Origin: JAZMZS01 sp045120955
GTDB lineage: Bacteria > Bacillota > Clostridia > Oscillospirales > CAG-272
Reading direction: 5' to 3'
Assembly (NCBI GenBank): GCA_045120955.1
Contig: JBGVFH010000033.1
Coordinates: 1 to 39,716, forward strand
DNA: 39,716 nt
Positions 1 through 8,244 of the stretch are shown here, piece after piece. The translations under genes were made by a program, and so were the position numbers. The notes beneath the pieces were generated by a model. The model saw nothing but the letters and a program-made list of their open reading frames with translations, did no database searches and was not told where the DNA came from. Numbering within the stretch: the stretch's first letter is position 1; the number at the start of each line of letters is the position of its first letter.

Positions 1-51
1 ACAACTGTTTATAAAAGGTAGGCGGGAGGATGGCTGCGGGCTCTGCTCGCT
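1..51 (-). repeat. Partial copy of the 105-base terminator-associated repeat
   Basis: Read on the minus strand this segment starts GCGAGCAGAGCCCGC and continues with CATCCTCCCGCCTA, matching the first half of the repeats at 22426, 22531 and 25608 with a few substitutions. The window edge cuts off its second half, so its terminator-proximal end cannot be seen. Confidence 0.75.
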
Positions 52-148
52 TTTTTATATATTCTACATATGTCACTACCACGCAAACATGTTTTTTGGT
101 TTGTTTTTTGTGCATCTTGCCATATTTTCAAATAGTTCTGCAAAAGTA

Positions 149-177
149 TTGACTATATTTTACTAATACTGTAAAAT
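149..177 (+). promoter_or_regulatory. Promoter of the lipoprotein gene
   Basis: TTGACT at 149-154 and TAAAAT at 172-177 are separated by 17 bases. The predicted start of transcription lies inside the inverted repeat that follows. Confidence 0.65.
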
Positions 178-212
178 ATAGTTGCAGATACTAACAGTCT
201 GCAACTATATTT
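174..212. promoter_or_regulatory. Perfect 15-base inverted repeat overlapping the -10 element
   Basis: Arms at 174-188 and 198-212 are exact reverse complements (AAATATAGTTGCAGA and TCTGCAACTATATTT), separated by nine bases. The left arm overlaps the -10 box and the right arm ends next to the ribosome site. It may be an operator, or a 5'-end hairpin that stabilises or silences the mRNA; the sequence alone does not decide. Confidence 0.6.
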
Positions 213-230
213 ATGAAAAGAGGAATTATT

Positions 231-1142
231 ATGAAAAAGAAAATGATTAAGCTATTGTTGAACATACTAATTCTCATCTGTATACCGATGTTTTCATCAT
301 GCATAGCAGAATCTATAGATAGTACAGCAGAAACAGTGGATATGACCGACCTTGATACATCAATACAGGGTGGCGGCACGGAAGATGATACTTCATCAGA
401 TTCAGGTAATACAGATAAAGGAAACTTGGGAGATACCGATATCTATTGTACCTTCTACAGATACAACGATGCATATCATAACATTTCCAATACACTTTCG
501 CAGCTTGTCTCGGGTGGCAAAGAAGATATCGAAAACTTTGTCAACATCTTCTCGGATGGCGGACTGTCAACAGGACTGTTTTGCGAATATTACTCAATAA
601 CCGAAGAAGAATACAAGGCGTTTTGCGAGAAGCAGGACGATTACAAACAAAACATATCAAAGATAGAAGCTATACGCACACAGATAAAAAATAATGAGTC
701 AGTAAACGAAGATGACCTGTTTTCTTATGCATACGTGCTGTGGGAGCTGCATTTCGGTGACTACAGAAACAACGAGGTCTTTTATAACAAATATTTTGAT
801 GCCGAAAAATGCAAAGATCTGACCATTCTTCCGGATAACAGTTGCAACCACATCAGCATGTATCACACAATAGATCACAGACTCCTTGAATATGTAGGCG
901 TTGTAAACGCCATGGAATTCAAAGACCAATTCGGTGCAACAGAGGATTTTAATATTGTAAAATTCGTAGAATATTTTGACATTGACAAAGAAGAGTTTAA
1001 AAGCATCATAGCAAACTACAGCAAAATGTCAGATCCTAATGTTATATACCTATATTCTCCTCTTCCATACCCTTTAGAATATCTCTACGGAGACGAATCC
1101 GCACAAAAACTGTGCTTTGAAGTTCACAAAACAGCTCAGTAA
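231..1142 (+). CDS. Secreted lipoprotein of unknown function
   Basis: This 303-residue protein begins with a positively charged stretch, a hydrophobic helix and a lipobox-like FSSC around residue 24, so it is probably lipid-anchored on the outer face of the membrane. A serine-, aspartate- and glycine-rich linker of about 45 residues follows, then a mixed, largely acidic domain with no motif I recognise. I chose the ATG at 231 over the in-frame ATG at 213 because AAGAGGA at 218-224 gives a normal ribosome-site spacing only for the later start. The gene is a single transcription unit: its own promoter lies upstream and a strong terminator overlaps the stop. The facing gene is transcribed convergently, so the neighbours say nothing about its role. 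Confidence 0.8.
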   Translation: MKKKMIKLLLNILILICIPMFSSCIAESIDSTAETVDMTDLDTSIQGGGTEDDTSSDSGNTDKGNLGDTDIYCTFYRYNDAYHNISNTLSQLVSGGKEDIENFVNIFSDGGLSTGLFCEYYSITEEEYKAFCEKQDDYKQNISKIEAIRTQIKNNESVNEDDLFSYAYVLWELHFGDYRNNEVFYNKYFDAEKCKDLTILPDNSCNHISMYHTIDHRLLEYVGVVNAMEFKDQFGATEDFNIVKFVEYFDIDKEEFKSIIANYSKMSDPNVIYLYSPLPYPLEYLYGDESAQKLCFEVHKTAQ

Positions 1143-1185
1143 CAACAAGCAAAAAGAGCCTTTACGGCTCTTTTTGCTTGTTGTT
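1141..1185. terminator. Bidirectional terminator between convergent genes
   Basis: A perfect 20-base-pair stem (1141-1160 with 1166-1185) has a five-base loop, with a run of A on the left arm and T on the right arm. It starts inside the lipoprotein stop codon and ends inside the stop codon of the GRE activase, so it serves both strands. Confidence 0.85.
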
Positions 1186-2119
1186 ATATCGTAACTTTGA
1201 CATCTGTTCCATCTGAAAGTATCGGCATCAGGGTATCTTTTATCCTCTGCTTAAATGCTGCCGCATCAAAGCTGTCGCAGATATACCTCGGGCTCTCTCC
1301 TATCGAATACGCCTTTGAAATTCCTATTGTGTGATACGGCTCTATATTTATCTGCTGAAGATTTGAAAGCTTTTTTGCAAGAGAAGCGATATACATAAAG
1401 TGCTGCTCTGTATCATTTACATTCGGAATGATGGGACAGCGCAGTACCGTTTTTGCTCCTGCACGGTCGATGGCAAGGAGATTTTCATGCATTTTTATAC
1501 CGTCGCTGCCTATGTACTGCTTATGCTTTTCCCCGGGTGAGAGCTTGCAGTCATAGAGGAAAAGGTCGACATATTCCATCGCCTCGAGCATATCCTCGAG
1601 CTTTGCCGCGCCTGAAGTCTCAACGCAAGTGTGTATTCCCTCTGGCTTTGCCTTGCGCAAAAGCTCGATCAAAAAAGCACTTTGATAAAACGGCTCTCCT
1701 CCTGACACGGTCATACCACCGTCGTTTTTGTAAAACAATCTGTCACGGAGCACCGTTTTCATAACCTCTTTGGCGCTCATTCTCTTTCCTATGACAGACA
1801 ACGCATCTGCAGGGCACGCATCGGCACATTCAAGGCAGGCCGTACACAAAGAGCGGTCAAACGTATGCCCCTGCTCGCTTATCTTATGTGCCCCCTCTTT
1901 GCACACACTCACACATTTGCCGCATCCGATACATGAAGCGGCAATATATGAAAGCTCCGCACATCTTTTGAGCGATTCGGGGTTATGGCACCATACGCAG
2001 GAAAGCGGACATCCCTTCAAAAAAACCGTTGTACGAATTCCCGGCCCGTCATATATAGAAAAGCGTTGGATGTCAAAAACCGTGCCGAGAGCATCAGATG
2101 TTGTGTTCATTTCTGTCAA
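1184..2119 (-). CDS. Glycyl-radical enzyme activating protein (radical SAM)
   Basis: It installs the glycyl radical on the partner enzyme encoded just upstream, using S-adenosylmethionine and a [4Fe-4S] cluster. The radical SAM signature CPLSCVWC (CX3CX2C) is near residue 37, after the family's DGPGIRTTVF segment. Two ferredoxin-like clusters follow (CIGCGKCVSVC and CTACLECADAC), typical of activases of dehydratase- and lyase-type GREs and absent from the simple pyruvate formate-lyase activase. The glycine-rich SAM region VSGGEP is present. Length (311 residues) is normal. The start is unsettled: TTG at 2119 has AGGAG four bases upstream, while ATG at 2110 is 13 bases from it. Either way the gene overlaps the GRE 3' end, which suggests translational coupling. 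Confidence 0.92.
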   Translation of the reverse strand: MTEMNTTSDALGTVFDIQRFSIYDGPGIRTTVFLKGCPLSCVWCHNPESLKRCAELSYIAASCIGCGKCVSVCKEGAHKISEQGHTFDRSLCTACLECADACPADALSVIGKRMSAKEVMKTVLRDRLFYKNDGGMTVSGGEPFYQSAFLIELLRKAKPEGIHTCVETSGAAKLEDMLEAMEYVDLFLYDCKLSPGEKHKQYIGSDGIKMHENLLAIDRAGAKTVLRCPIIPNVNDTEQHFMYIASLAKKLSNLQQINIEPYHTIGISKAYSIGESPRYICDSFDAAAFKQRIKDTLMPILSDGTDVKVTI

Positions 2120-4223
2120 TGATCTCCTGTTGCATTTCAGGTGAGAGCTTTGTAAAGTAAGCTGAAAAGCCTCCGACGCGAACGAGAAGATCTCTGTAAT
2201 TTTCGGGATGCTCTCTTGCGTCGATCAAAGTGTCTCTGCTCACAAAGTTTAGCTGAAGCTGAAAACCGCCCATACGCATAAACGTACGAACAAATTCAAG
2301 CATCTTATCCTCGGAATCGCCTTTCGCACAGTTGGGTGAAAATTTCATATTCACGGCAATACCGCCAAGGAAATTGCGGTGATCCCACGAAAGCACGCTC
2401 ATTATAGCCGCAGTAGGTCCGTTCGTTTCTCTTCCCTGAACGGGGCTTGAGCCGGATGAGAGAGGATATCCCGCATATCTGCCGTCAGGCGTTGCCGCCG
2501 TGCGTTTTCCGTGCGTAGCGTGCTCCCAATAAGAGAACGCTCCGGGAATAAGAGTTGAGCCTCTGTAGGTATACAGCCCCTTGCAAGAGCGAAGAATCAT
2601 GTCGGAGAGCAATATCGCAATATTATTAGTAGACTCGTCGTCAGTACCGTAATGAGGAAGCTTTTTTATAATGCGCTGCCGAAGCTCCTCATGTCCTTCA
2701 TAATTCTTTTCAAGAATGTCGGTAAGCTCTGCCATCGTATACTCGCCCGTCTCGTATACGAGCGCATTTATTGCGGCAAATGAATCGACAACGTTTGAAA
2801 ATCCGAGGAAGTTCGGCTCGACAAAGTTATATACAGCCCCTCCCGCATCGAGTGCCTTGCCTTTCTTGAGGCAATCGTCCGTAAGGCAGGAGGCTCTCGC
2901 CGTTTCTCTGCCGTTTCTCACACGCTCCATTTGCGCACGGTTGAGTCCTGTATTTCTTGTCGCTATTTCGTTACGCAGAGTTTTCTCAAACGCATCATAA
3001 AACGCCTCCATATCCTCTGCATCAGCGGCATTTTTCATTGTTTTCAGCAGCATTGCGGCAAGGTTGTGATAGGGCGATACGACGTGAATTCCCGATTTTC
3101 CGACCGGGGTCACCTCAACACATCCGGTATTGCAGTAGTTATGTGCATCACAGTGCGGTACGCCAACCCTCAAAAATCCCTCAACAATGATCCTGTCATT
3201 GAAAAGTGCAGGCTGTGCATATCCATCGGCATTAAGACGTATAGCCTTTCTTATCAGTTCCTCGCTCATGTCCTCGGTAACTGCAAGGCTGACCTTACCG
3301 TTAGCACTGCGTGCGTATTCTATTGCTTCGATACAGATATGTGTCAGCTCATTCTCTACCGTCTTTCCGTCGGGGGTAGTTCCTCCGACCATGGCATCAA
3401 GTGCGACACTCGGCGGTATATACGCCTCAGGCAACAGCAAAAAGCAAGCGTAAAGCTCAACTGCGTCCTCACGTGTAATGCGCCCTGCCGCTATATCCGC
3501 ACGGTAAAGATCAATAAGATATCTGTCTACTCTGCCGAAAAAAAAGAGTCCCCACATTGAGAAATTGTAAAAATGTATCGCCTCAAGTCCCTCTCGGAAG
3601 GTGCGTGCAGGCTCTGCAGGGACATGATCCATCATCTCGGCGATTTCGTACAGCTCTTTTTTGCGTTGCTCTCTTTTTTCATTCTCGGCAAGCTCCCTTG
3701 CACGTGCGGCGTATCGGTGCTGAAGCCGCACAAGAGCCTCAAGCTCCATTCTGCAGCAATCGTAAAACTCGCATTTGTCAATATTCTCGGGAACATTGAG
3801 ATCAAGTGCCGCCGCTCTGCAATTCACCTCGTCGAGAAGCCCGTTTACACCTATGCGGATAAGCTTTTCATAATCGAGCGCCATATGCTCGGCTGTTATA
3901 GGCGAGGAGCGCGGAGCAAATGTCATCCCTTCCTCAAGTCTCTTGTATTCTGCCGCTTCCTCCTCGGTAAGAGGAGTTACATCGGGCAGTCCCACAAGCA
4001 GCTCGTCATCGTTTATCACAGGCTCCATATGGTCGAGCAGATAGGCATCGGCATGAGACTTACGCAGACGGTAGGAATAAAGATGACCATTCCCCTCGAG
4101 AGCTTTCATATAGTTAAGCCTCTGACGGCGCGTACGGGTATATCCGAGCCTATCGACAAATACGGGTCCCTGCAAATAAAGCTCCCGTATTCGTTTTAAT
4201 CTGTCAATAGCTTCCTGTTTCAT
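2094..4223 (-). CDS. Glycyl-radical enzyme, dehydratase/lyase type, substrate unknown
   Basis: The C-terminal radical loop RVGGFSAYF places the radical glycine at about residue 685, 24 residues from the end. The active-site segment GCVE puts the thiyl cysteine at 368 and a general-base glutamate at 370. The GCVE pair is shared by GRE diol, glycerol and hydroxyproline dehydratases, choline lyase, sulfonate lyases and some decarboxylases; pyruvate formate-lyase uses two adjacent cysteines instead. At 709 residues it is shorter than the 780-850 common in characterised members. The ribosome site GAGAGGTGG fits the ATG at 4223. It lies 19 bases after an SDR oxidoreductase and overlaps its activase, so the three probably form one pathway. 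I saw no microcompartment genes nearby. The substrate cannot be assigned from sequence alone. Confidence 0.93.
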   Translation of the reverse strand: MKQEAIDRLKRIRELYLQGPVFVDRLGYTRTRRQRLNYMKALEGNGHLYSYRLRKSHADAYLLDHMEPVINDDELLVGLPDVTPLTEEEAAEYKRLEEGMTFAPRSSPITAEHMALDYEKLIRIGVNGLLDEVNCRAAALDLNVPENIDKCEFYDCCRMELEALVRLQHRYAARARELAENEKREQRKKELYEIAEMMDHVPAEPARTFREGLEAIHFYNFSMWGLFFFGRVDRYLIDLYRADIAAGRITREDAVELYACFLLLPEAYIPPSVALDAMVGGTTPDGKTVENELTHICIEAIEYARSANGKVSLAVTEDMSEELIRKAIRLNADGYAQPALFNDRIIVEGFLRVGVPHCDAHNYCNTGCVEVTPVGKSGIHVVSPYHNLAAMLLKTMKNAADAEDMEAFYDAFEKTLRNEIATRNTGLNRAQMERVRNGRETARASCLTDDCLKKGKALDAGGAVYNFVEPNFLGFSNVVDSFAAINALVYETGEYTMAELTDILEKNYEGHEELRQRIIKKLPHYGTDDESTNNIAILLSDMILRSCKGLYTYRGSTLIPGAFSYWEHATHGKRTAATPDGRYAGYPLSSGSSPVQGRETNGPTAAIMSVLSWDHRNFLGGIAVNMKFSPNCAKGDSEDKMLEFVRTFMRMGGFQLQLNFVSRDTLIDAREHPENYRDLLVRVGGFSAYFTKLSPEMQQEIIDRNEHNI

Positions 4224-4242
4224 ATCTTTCCACCTCTCAAAA

Positions 4243-4977
4243 TCAGCAGTTGAGTCCGCCGTTTATGTATATCGGCATACCGGCAATTCGGTTGCTCTTG
4301 TCTGACGCAAGGAACACAGCAAGGTCTGCCACCTCCTCGGGGTACGCCATGCGCATAAATGCGCTGTTCCACGCATCCGACTTGCCCTCGCTCCAGCCCA
4401 TCATCTCGGTGGTAACAGGGCCGGGCGCAATGTTTTGAACTATAACTCCGCGGCGGAACAATGCTTTTGCAAGACCGCGGCACATTCCCATTACCGCCCA
4501 TTTTGATATTCCGTAGGGCAAAGCATACGGCTGATGTCCGGTCTCGGAGCTGATGATGATTATCTTGCCCTTGACTTGCTCTGTCTTGTTTTCAATAAAG
4601 TAATTTGCCGCCGCCTGAGCGCAGAAATATGCGCCCTTTACATTTATGTCAAATACTTTGTCCCAAGCCTCCTCTTTTACTTCAAGAAGCTTTTGATAAT
4701 CAAGCACACCTGCGTTGTTAAGTACAACATCAAGGCCGCCCATCATCTCTGCCGCCTTTTTTATTACCTCGGGTGCTTTTTGTACATCAGACACATCCCA
4801 CTCGATGTAGTCTGCTGTCACAGAATGTTTCCTCAGCTTCTCGACAACGGGAATAAGAGTCTCGGCACGTCTTCCCGTAATAACAAGATCCGCACCCTCT
4901 TTTGCGTAAGCGAGCGCTATCGCCTCTCCTATTCCTCTGCTCGCACCTACAATAAGGATTTTTTTGTTTTTCAGCAT
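4243..4977 (-). CDS. Short-chain dehydrogenase/reductase of the GRE operon
   Basis: This 244-residue classical SDR has the nucleotide-binding motif GASRGIGEAIA at the N terminus, the structural NNAG motif, the catalytic serine in IISSETG, and the YGISK catalytic Tyr-Lys pair. A GTG at 4986 lies inside the ribosome site AGGAGG, so the ATG at 4977 with eight-base spacing is the better start. It is first in the SDR-GRE-activase operon. By analogy with other GRE pathways it may make the hydroxylated substrate of the GRE or reduce the carbonyl product; the order of steps is inference. The cofactor (NAD or NADP) was not resolved. Confidence 0.9.
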   Translation of the reverse strand: MLKNKKILIVGASRGIGEAIALAYAKEGADLVITGRRAETLIPVVEKLRKHSVTADYIEWDVSDVQKAPEVIKKAAEMMGGLDVVLNNAGVLDYQKLLEVKEEAWDKVFDINVKGAYFCAQAAANYFIENKTEQVKGKIIIISSETGHQPYALPYGISKWAVMGMCRGLAKALFRRGVIVQNIAPGPVTTEMMGWSEGKSDAWNSAFMRMAYPEEVADLAVFLASDKSNRIAGMPIYINGGLNC

Positions 4978-5014
4978 ATGTCCCACCTCCTGTAAAGTTT
5001 ATGCTTTCAAGCTT

Positions 5015-5044
5015 GTTATATAACAAACAGAGTTTTTTGTCAAA
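5015..5044 (-). promoter_or_regulatory. Candidate promoter of the SDR-GRE operon
   Basis: On the minus strand TTGACA (5044-5039) is followed 18 bases later by TATAAC (5020-5015). The -10 region lies in the palindrome GTTATATAAC, which could also be a regulator site. Between here and the dap promoter at 5250 I see only AT-rich sequence. Confidence 0.5.
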
Positions 5045-5249
5045 CAAAAAAACTTACAAAAAATTACACCTCATTTTTGTTACGGTAACAATGCAGTCAT
5101 GCATATGTCATTCTATTTATTATAATAAATATTTATTTTTTTTCAATGAATTTTTTAGTCCATTTTGTATATTTGAGAATAAAATAACACCAAAAATGCG
5201 AAACCGCTGCAAAAAAACAATGATCGCCCACTCTCTTTTTTTCTTTCTA

Positions 5250-5278
5250 TTGACAAAGGGAATATGTTGTGTTATTAT
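5250..5278 (+). promoter_or_regulatory. Promoter of the lysine riboswitch-dapAB unit
   Basis: TTGACA at 5250-5255 and TATTAT at 5273-5278, 17 bases apart, lie just upstream of the aptamer. Confidence 0.8.
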
Positions 5279-5286
5279 ATATGTGC

Positions 5287-5471
5287 AAATTGATAGAGGT
5301 GCGCTTGTACGATGAGTAAGCGGCAACAGGTATCCGTATACCGCACAGCTGCTAAAAGGCGACAGCGCCGAAGTTATGGAGGTTACGGAGCCTTCATTTC
5401 TGGTTTGGTGGGAGAATATCCGCCCGACTGTCATCAGAGCAAAAACGCTATGGTGGAGAGCTATCTGAATT
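5287..5471 (+). promoter_or_regulatory. Lysine riboswitch (L box)
   Basis: The sequence carries the landmark segments of the lysine aptamer in order: GATAGAGGTGCG at the 5' side of P1, an AAAAGGCGACAGCGCCGAAG core (from about 5355), CTGTCATCAG, and TGGAGAGCTATC closing P1 with the 5' GATAG. Bound lysine should favour the terminator just downstream and so shut off dapA and dapB, the committed steps of lysine and diaminopimelate synthesis. Confidence 0.92.
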
Positions 5472-5503
5472 TATAAGTACAAACTAACGCTTATTTTTCA
5501 GGT

Positions 5504-5529
5504 AACCGACGCACCGTCGGTTATTTTTT
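5504..5529 (+). terminator. Riboswitch-controlled terminator
   Basis: Eight-base arms AACCGACG and CGTCGGTT with a three-base loop are followed by ATTTTTT, 24 bases before the dapA start. This is the expected expression platform of the lysine riboswitch. Confidence 0.85.
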
Positions 5530-5552
5530 CGCCCTCCCGAAAGGAGAAAAAC

Positions 5553-6440
5553 ATGAAAAAGCAAACAGTATTTACAGGAAGCGCGGTTGCGCTCGTCACC
5601 CCGTTCAAGGACGGAAAGATCGACTATGAAGCATTCGGTGCGCTCATAGATATGCACTTAAACTCAAAAACGGACGCACTCGTTATCTGCGGAACAACAG
5701 GCGAGTCCTCGACACTCACAGACGAGGAGCACGTTGACGCTATACGCTTTGCCGTTGAAAAGTCGAACAAGAAAAAACCGATCATTGCAGGCACAGGCTC
5801 AAACGACACCGAATATTCCCTCTGGCTTTCAAAAGAGGCTGAGGCTGCCGGTGCGGATGCGCTGCTGCTCGTAACGCCGTACTACAACAAGGCTACTGCC
5901 AAAGGACTCATAAAGCATTTTTCAAGAGTTGCGGACAACGTAAACATTCCCTCTATTCTCTATAACGTCCCCTCCCGCACGGGTTGTAACATTCCTCTCT
6001 CCGTATACAAGGAGCTGTGTGAGCACGACAACATCGTTGCTACAAAGGAAGCCAGCGGAAACATCAGCGCTATTGCAGAGATAGCGGCAGAGTGTGCAGG
6101 CAAGCTTGATATTTACAGCGGAAACGACGACCAGATAGTCCCCGTTCTCTCGCTCGGCGGCAAGGGCGTTATCAGTGTACTGGCAAATGTACTGCCCGAT
6201 GAAACACACGATATCTGTCAGCTATACTTTGACGGTAAGGTAAAAGAAAGTGCGGCGCTTCAGCTCAAATATCTTGACCTTATAAACAAGCTTTTCTGTG
6301 AGGTAAATCCCATTCCCGTAAAGACGGCTATGGCTCTCATGGGCAAGTGCGGCATCGAAATGAGAGCCCCCCTGTGCGAAATGGAAGAGTCAAACAAGGC
6401 GGCGCTTACCGCAGCTCTCAAAAAACATTCTATTATCTAA
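5553..6440 (+). CDS. dapA: 4-hydroxy-tetrahydrodipicolinate synthase
   Basis: It condenses pyruvate with aspartate semialdehyde, the first committed step to diaminopimelate and lysine. The protein is 295 residues, the usual length. Recognisable motifs are GTTGESSTL (pyruvate-binding region), YNVPSRTG with the catalytic tyrosine near 137, and KEASGN with the Schiff-base lysine at about 165. The ribosome site AAAGGAG lies seven bases before the ATG. It is the first gene of a two-gene unit with dapB under the lysine riboswitch. Confidence 0.97.
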   Translation: MKKQTVFTGSAVALVTPFKDGKIDYEAFGALIDMHLNSKTDALVICGTTGESSTLTDEEHVDAIRFAVEKSNKKKPIIAGTGSNDTEYSLWLSKEAEAAGADALLLVTPYYNKATAKGLIKHFSRVADNVNIPSILYNVPSRTGCNIPLSVYKELCEHDNIVATKEASGNISAIAEIAAECAGKLDIYSGNDDQIVPVLSLGGKGVISVLANVLPDETHDICQLYFDGKVKESAALQLKYLDLINKLFCEVNPIPVKTAMALMGKCGIEMRAPLCEMEESNKAALTAALKKHSII

Positions 6441-6455
6441 AATCAAGGATACGAT

Positions 6456-7217
6456 ATGAACAAGACAAAGATCATCCTTTCGGGTGCTTGCGGCAGAATG
6501 GGCAAAGCAGTATACGAGATGGCGTGTGCCGACCCTTCATGCGAGATCGTGTGCGGAGTTGACATTTGCGCAGGCAACGCATCACTCCCATTCCCCGTAT
6601 ACGCCGGCTTTTCAGACATAAATGAATCGGCTGATGTGATCATCGACTTTTCGCATCACAGCGCAGTCTGCGATGTGCTCGGTTATGCAAAGCAAAAACG
6701 CATACCTGCCGTCATCGCAACAACAGGCCATGACGAGGAGGAGACGGCTCTCATTGAGCAAAGTGCTCAGAATATACCCGTTTTCTACTCACGCAATATG
6801 TCTATAGGCATCAACCTTATGATAAGCTTGGCGAAGAAAGCGGCAAGCGTGCTCGGCGGCAGCTTTGATATAGAGATAGTCGAGGAGCACCATTCAAAGA
6901 AGCTTGATGCGCCCAGCGGCACTGCTCTTATGATAGCGGATGCAGTCCGTGACACTCTTGACAACGGCACAAGCTATGTATACGACCGCCATCTTGACAG
7001 AAAGCCGAGAGGCAAAAACGAGATAGGTATTCACTCTGTAAGAGGAGGAAGCATCGTCGGTGAGCATGAGATAATTTTTGCAGGACAGGACGAGGTTTTC
7101 CGTATTCATCACTCGGCATTTTCAAGAGAAGTATTCGCAAAAGGAGCACTCTCGGCAGCCATGTTCCTTGTCGGCAAGGATGCGGGGCTGTACAATATGG
7201 AGCATATGCTCGGATAA
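6456..7217 (+). CDS. dapB: 4-hydroxy-tetrahydrodipicolinate reductase
   Basis: It reduces the dapA product with NAD(P)H in the lysine/diaminopimelate pathway. The 253-residue protein has the N-terminal nucleotide motif GACGRMGKAV, the IDFSHH and ATTGHDEEE segments, the catalytic histidines in EEHHSKKLDAPSGTA, and SVRGGSIVGEH near the C terminus. It starts 15 bases after dapA and ends just before a strong terminator, so the two genes form one riboswitch-controlled unit. Confidence 0.97.
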   Translation: MNKTKIILSGACGRMGKAVYEMACADPSCEIVCGVDICAGNASLPFPVYAGFSDINESADVIIDFSHHSAVCDVLGYAKQKRIPAVIATTGHDEEETALIEQSAQNIPVFYSRNMSIGINLMISLAKKAASVLGGSFDIEIVEEHHSKKLDAPSGTALMIADAVRDTLDNGTSYVYDRHLDRKPRGKNEIGIHSVRGGSIVGEHEIIFAGQDEVFRIHHSAFSREVFAKGALSAAMFLVGKDAGLYNMEHMLG

Positions 7218-7233
7218 GACTCAGTAAAAACCA

Positions 7234-7271
7234 AAAAGTGCGTACACACCGAAACGTGTATGCACTTTTTT
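7234..7271. terminator. Terminator after dapAB
   Basis: A 13-base-pair stem (AAAGTGCGTACAC with GTGTATGCACTTT, one G-U pair) ends in a T-run on the plus strand. It is A-rich on the other side, so it may also stop minus-strand transcription. The repeat at 7266-7374 begins exactly at its T-run. Confidence 0.85.
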
Positions 7272-7374
7272 CATGGCATAGGAAAGTGTACGGATCCTCA
7301 CTCGCCGTTTTGCACAGCTTCTGTAATAAAAAAGCAACGATAACTGAGAGGACGGGTCGGCATACTGCTTTCCA
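7266..7374 (-). repeat. Terminator-associated repeat, subtype B
   Basis: On the minus strand it runs from AAGCAGTATGCC through GTCCTCTC, CTGTGCAAAACGGCGAG and TGAGGATCCG to TTTCCTATGCCATGAAAAAA. The middle and last third closely match the copy at 34230-34338. It fills the gap between the trhA stop (7382) and the T-run of the dapB terminator. Confidence 0.8.
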
Positions 7375-7381
7375 CCGTTTT

Positions 7382-8053
7382 TTAGAGCGCATAGCGTATG
7401 ATGGCATACGCCTGAATGATACAGGCTACATCGACAAACACATGAAAGACCGTGTGTAACACGCTGTGCTTTTTTCCCACACTGTACAAAACCGCCCCGA
7501 CGGTATACAATACACCGCCGAGAAGTATTAACAGAAAGCCCTCTATACCTATCGACTCAACCGTCGGACCGAGAGCAAATACCACAAACCAGCCCATGCC
7601 TATATAACAAAGCATCGCCACCTTGGAATATTTTTTGTGGTCTATAGAGGTAAGCACGGCACCGAATATCGCAAGCCCCCATTCAAAGCCGAAAACGAGC
7701 CATGCGACAAAGGGGTAGTTTACCCTCACGGCTGACAGCAAAATGGGAGTGTAGGTTCCGCATATGAGGAAGAATATCGTGCTGTGGTCGATCACCTGCA
7801 TGACCTTTTTTGCGTATTCGGGCTTTAGTCCATGGTAGATACTCGACACCGAAAAAAGCAAAATGACCGTGCTTGCATATATCACGGAGCTGACCAGCCC
7901 CCACACATTATTGTTATATACCGACACAAAAATTGCCGCAAGCATTATAACTACGCCCATAGCCGCACCTATAATGTGTGTTGTCATGTTCGCTATCTCG
8001 TTCGCTCTCGTATAGTTCGGCAGTACCCTTTGACTTAGTGGTGTTCTTTGCAT
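7382..8053 (-). CDS. trhA: Hemolysin III/PAQR family membrane protein
   Basis: The 223-residue protein has about seven membrane helices and the conserved family residues: EIANMTTHIIG in the first segment, SSIYHGL with the Ser-His pair, DHSTIFFLICGTYTP, and HTVFHVFV near the C terminus. These His, Ser and Asp residues form the metal site of PAQR/hemolysin III proteins. Bacterial members have been linked to membrane-lipid homeostasis, and older annotations call them hemolysin III; which role applies here is not shown by the sequence. The ribosome site AAAGGA precedes the ATG. It is convergent with dapB and followed directly by the repeat. Confidence 0.9.
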   Translation of the reverse strand: MQRTPLSQRVLPNYTRANEIANMTTHIIGAAMGVVIMLAAIFVSVYNNNVWGLVSSVIYASTVILLFSVSSIYHGLKPEYAKKVMQVIDHSTIFFLICGTYTPILLSAVRVNYPFVAWLVFGFEWGLAIFGAVLTSIDHKKYSKVAMLCYIGMGWFVVFALGPTVESIGIEGFLLILLGGVLYTVGAVLYSVGKKHSVLHTVFHVFVDVACIIQAYAIIRYAL

Positions 8054-8171
8054 TATCTTTGTTTCCTTTCAAGCACTGTTTACTGCACTGCAAACGCCTG
8101 CTGTGCATTTGGTATCATACACCTTTTTTATTGTTAACGCAATCTACTCGTCTTAAATCACGTTCTACAGA

Positions 8172-8211
8172 TAAAAAAGCAAAAAGTAGAGACTGAAAAA
8201 CAGCCTCTACT
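8172..8211 (-). terminator. Terminator after the XRE membrane regulator
   Basis: Arms at 8185-8195 and 8201-8211 pair over 11 bases with one G-U and a five-base loop. On the minus strand the stem is followed by TTTTTGCTTTTTT. Confidence 0.8.
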
Positions 8212-8244
8212 GTCAGTAGAATTATTGATCTTTGCGTTTTTTTG

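Noticed and set aside
2931..3560. 209-residue plus-strand frame
   Set aside because: It is an antisense shadow of the glycyl-radical enzyme gene, which has catalytic motifs along its full length.
5120..5434. 104-residue minus-strand frame upstream of dapA
   Set aside because: It lies across the lysine riboswitch and its promoter, and shows no protein-like features.
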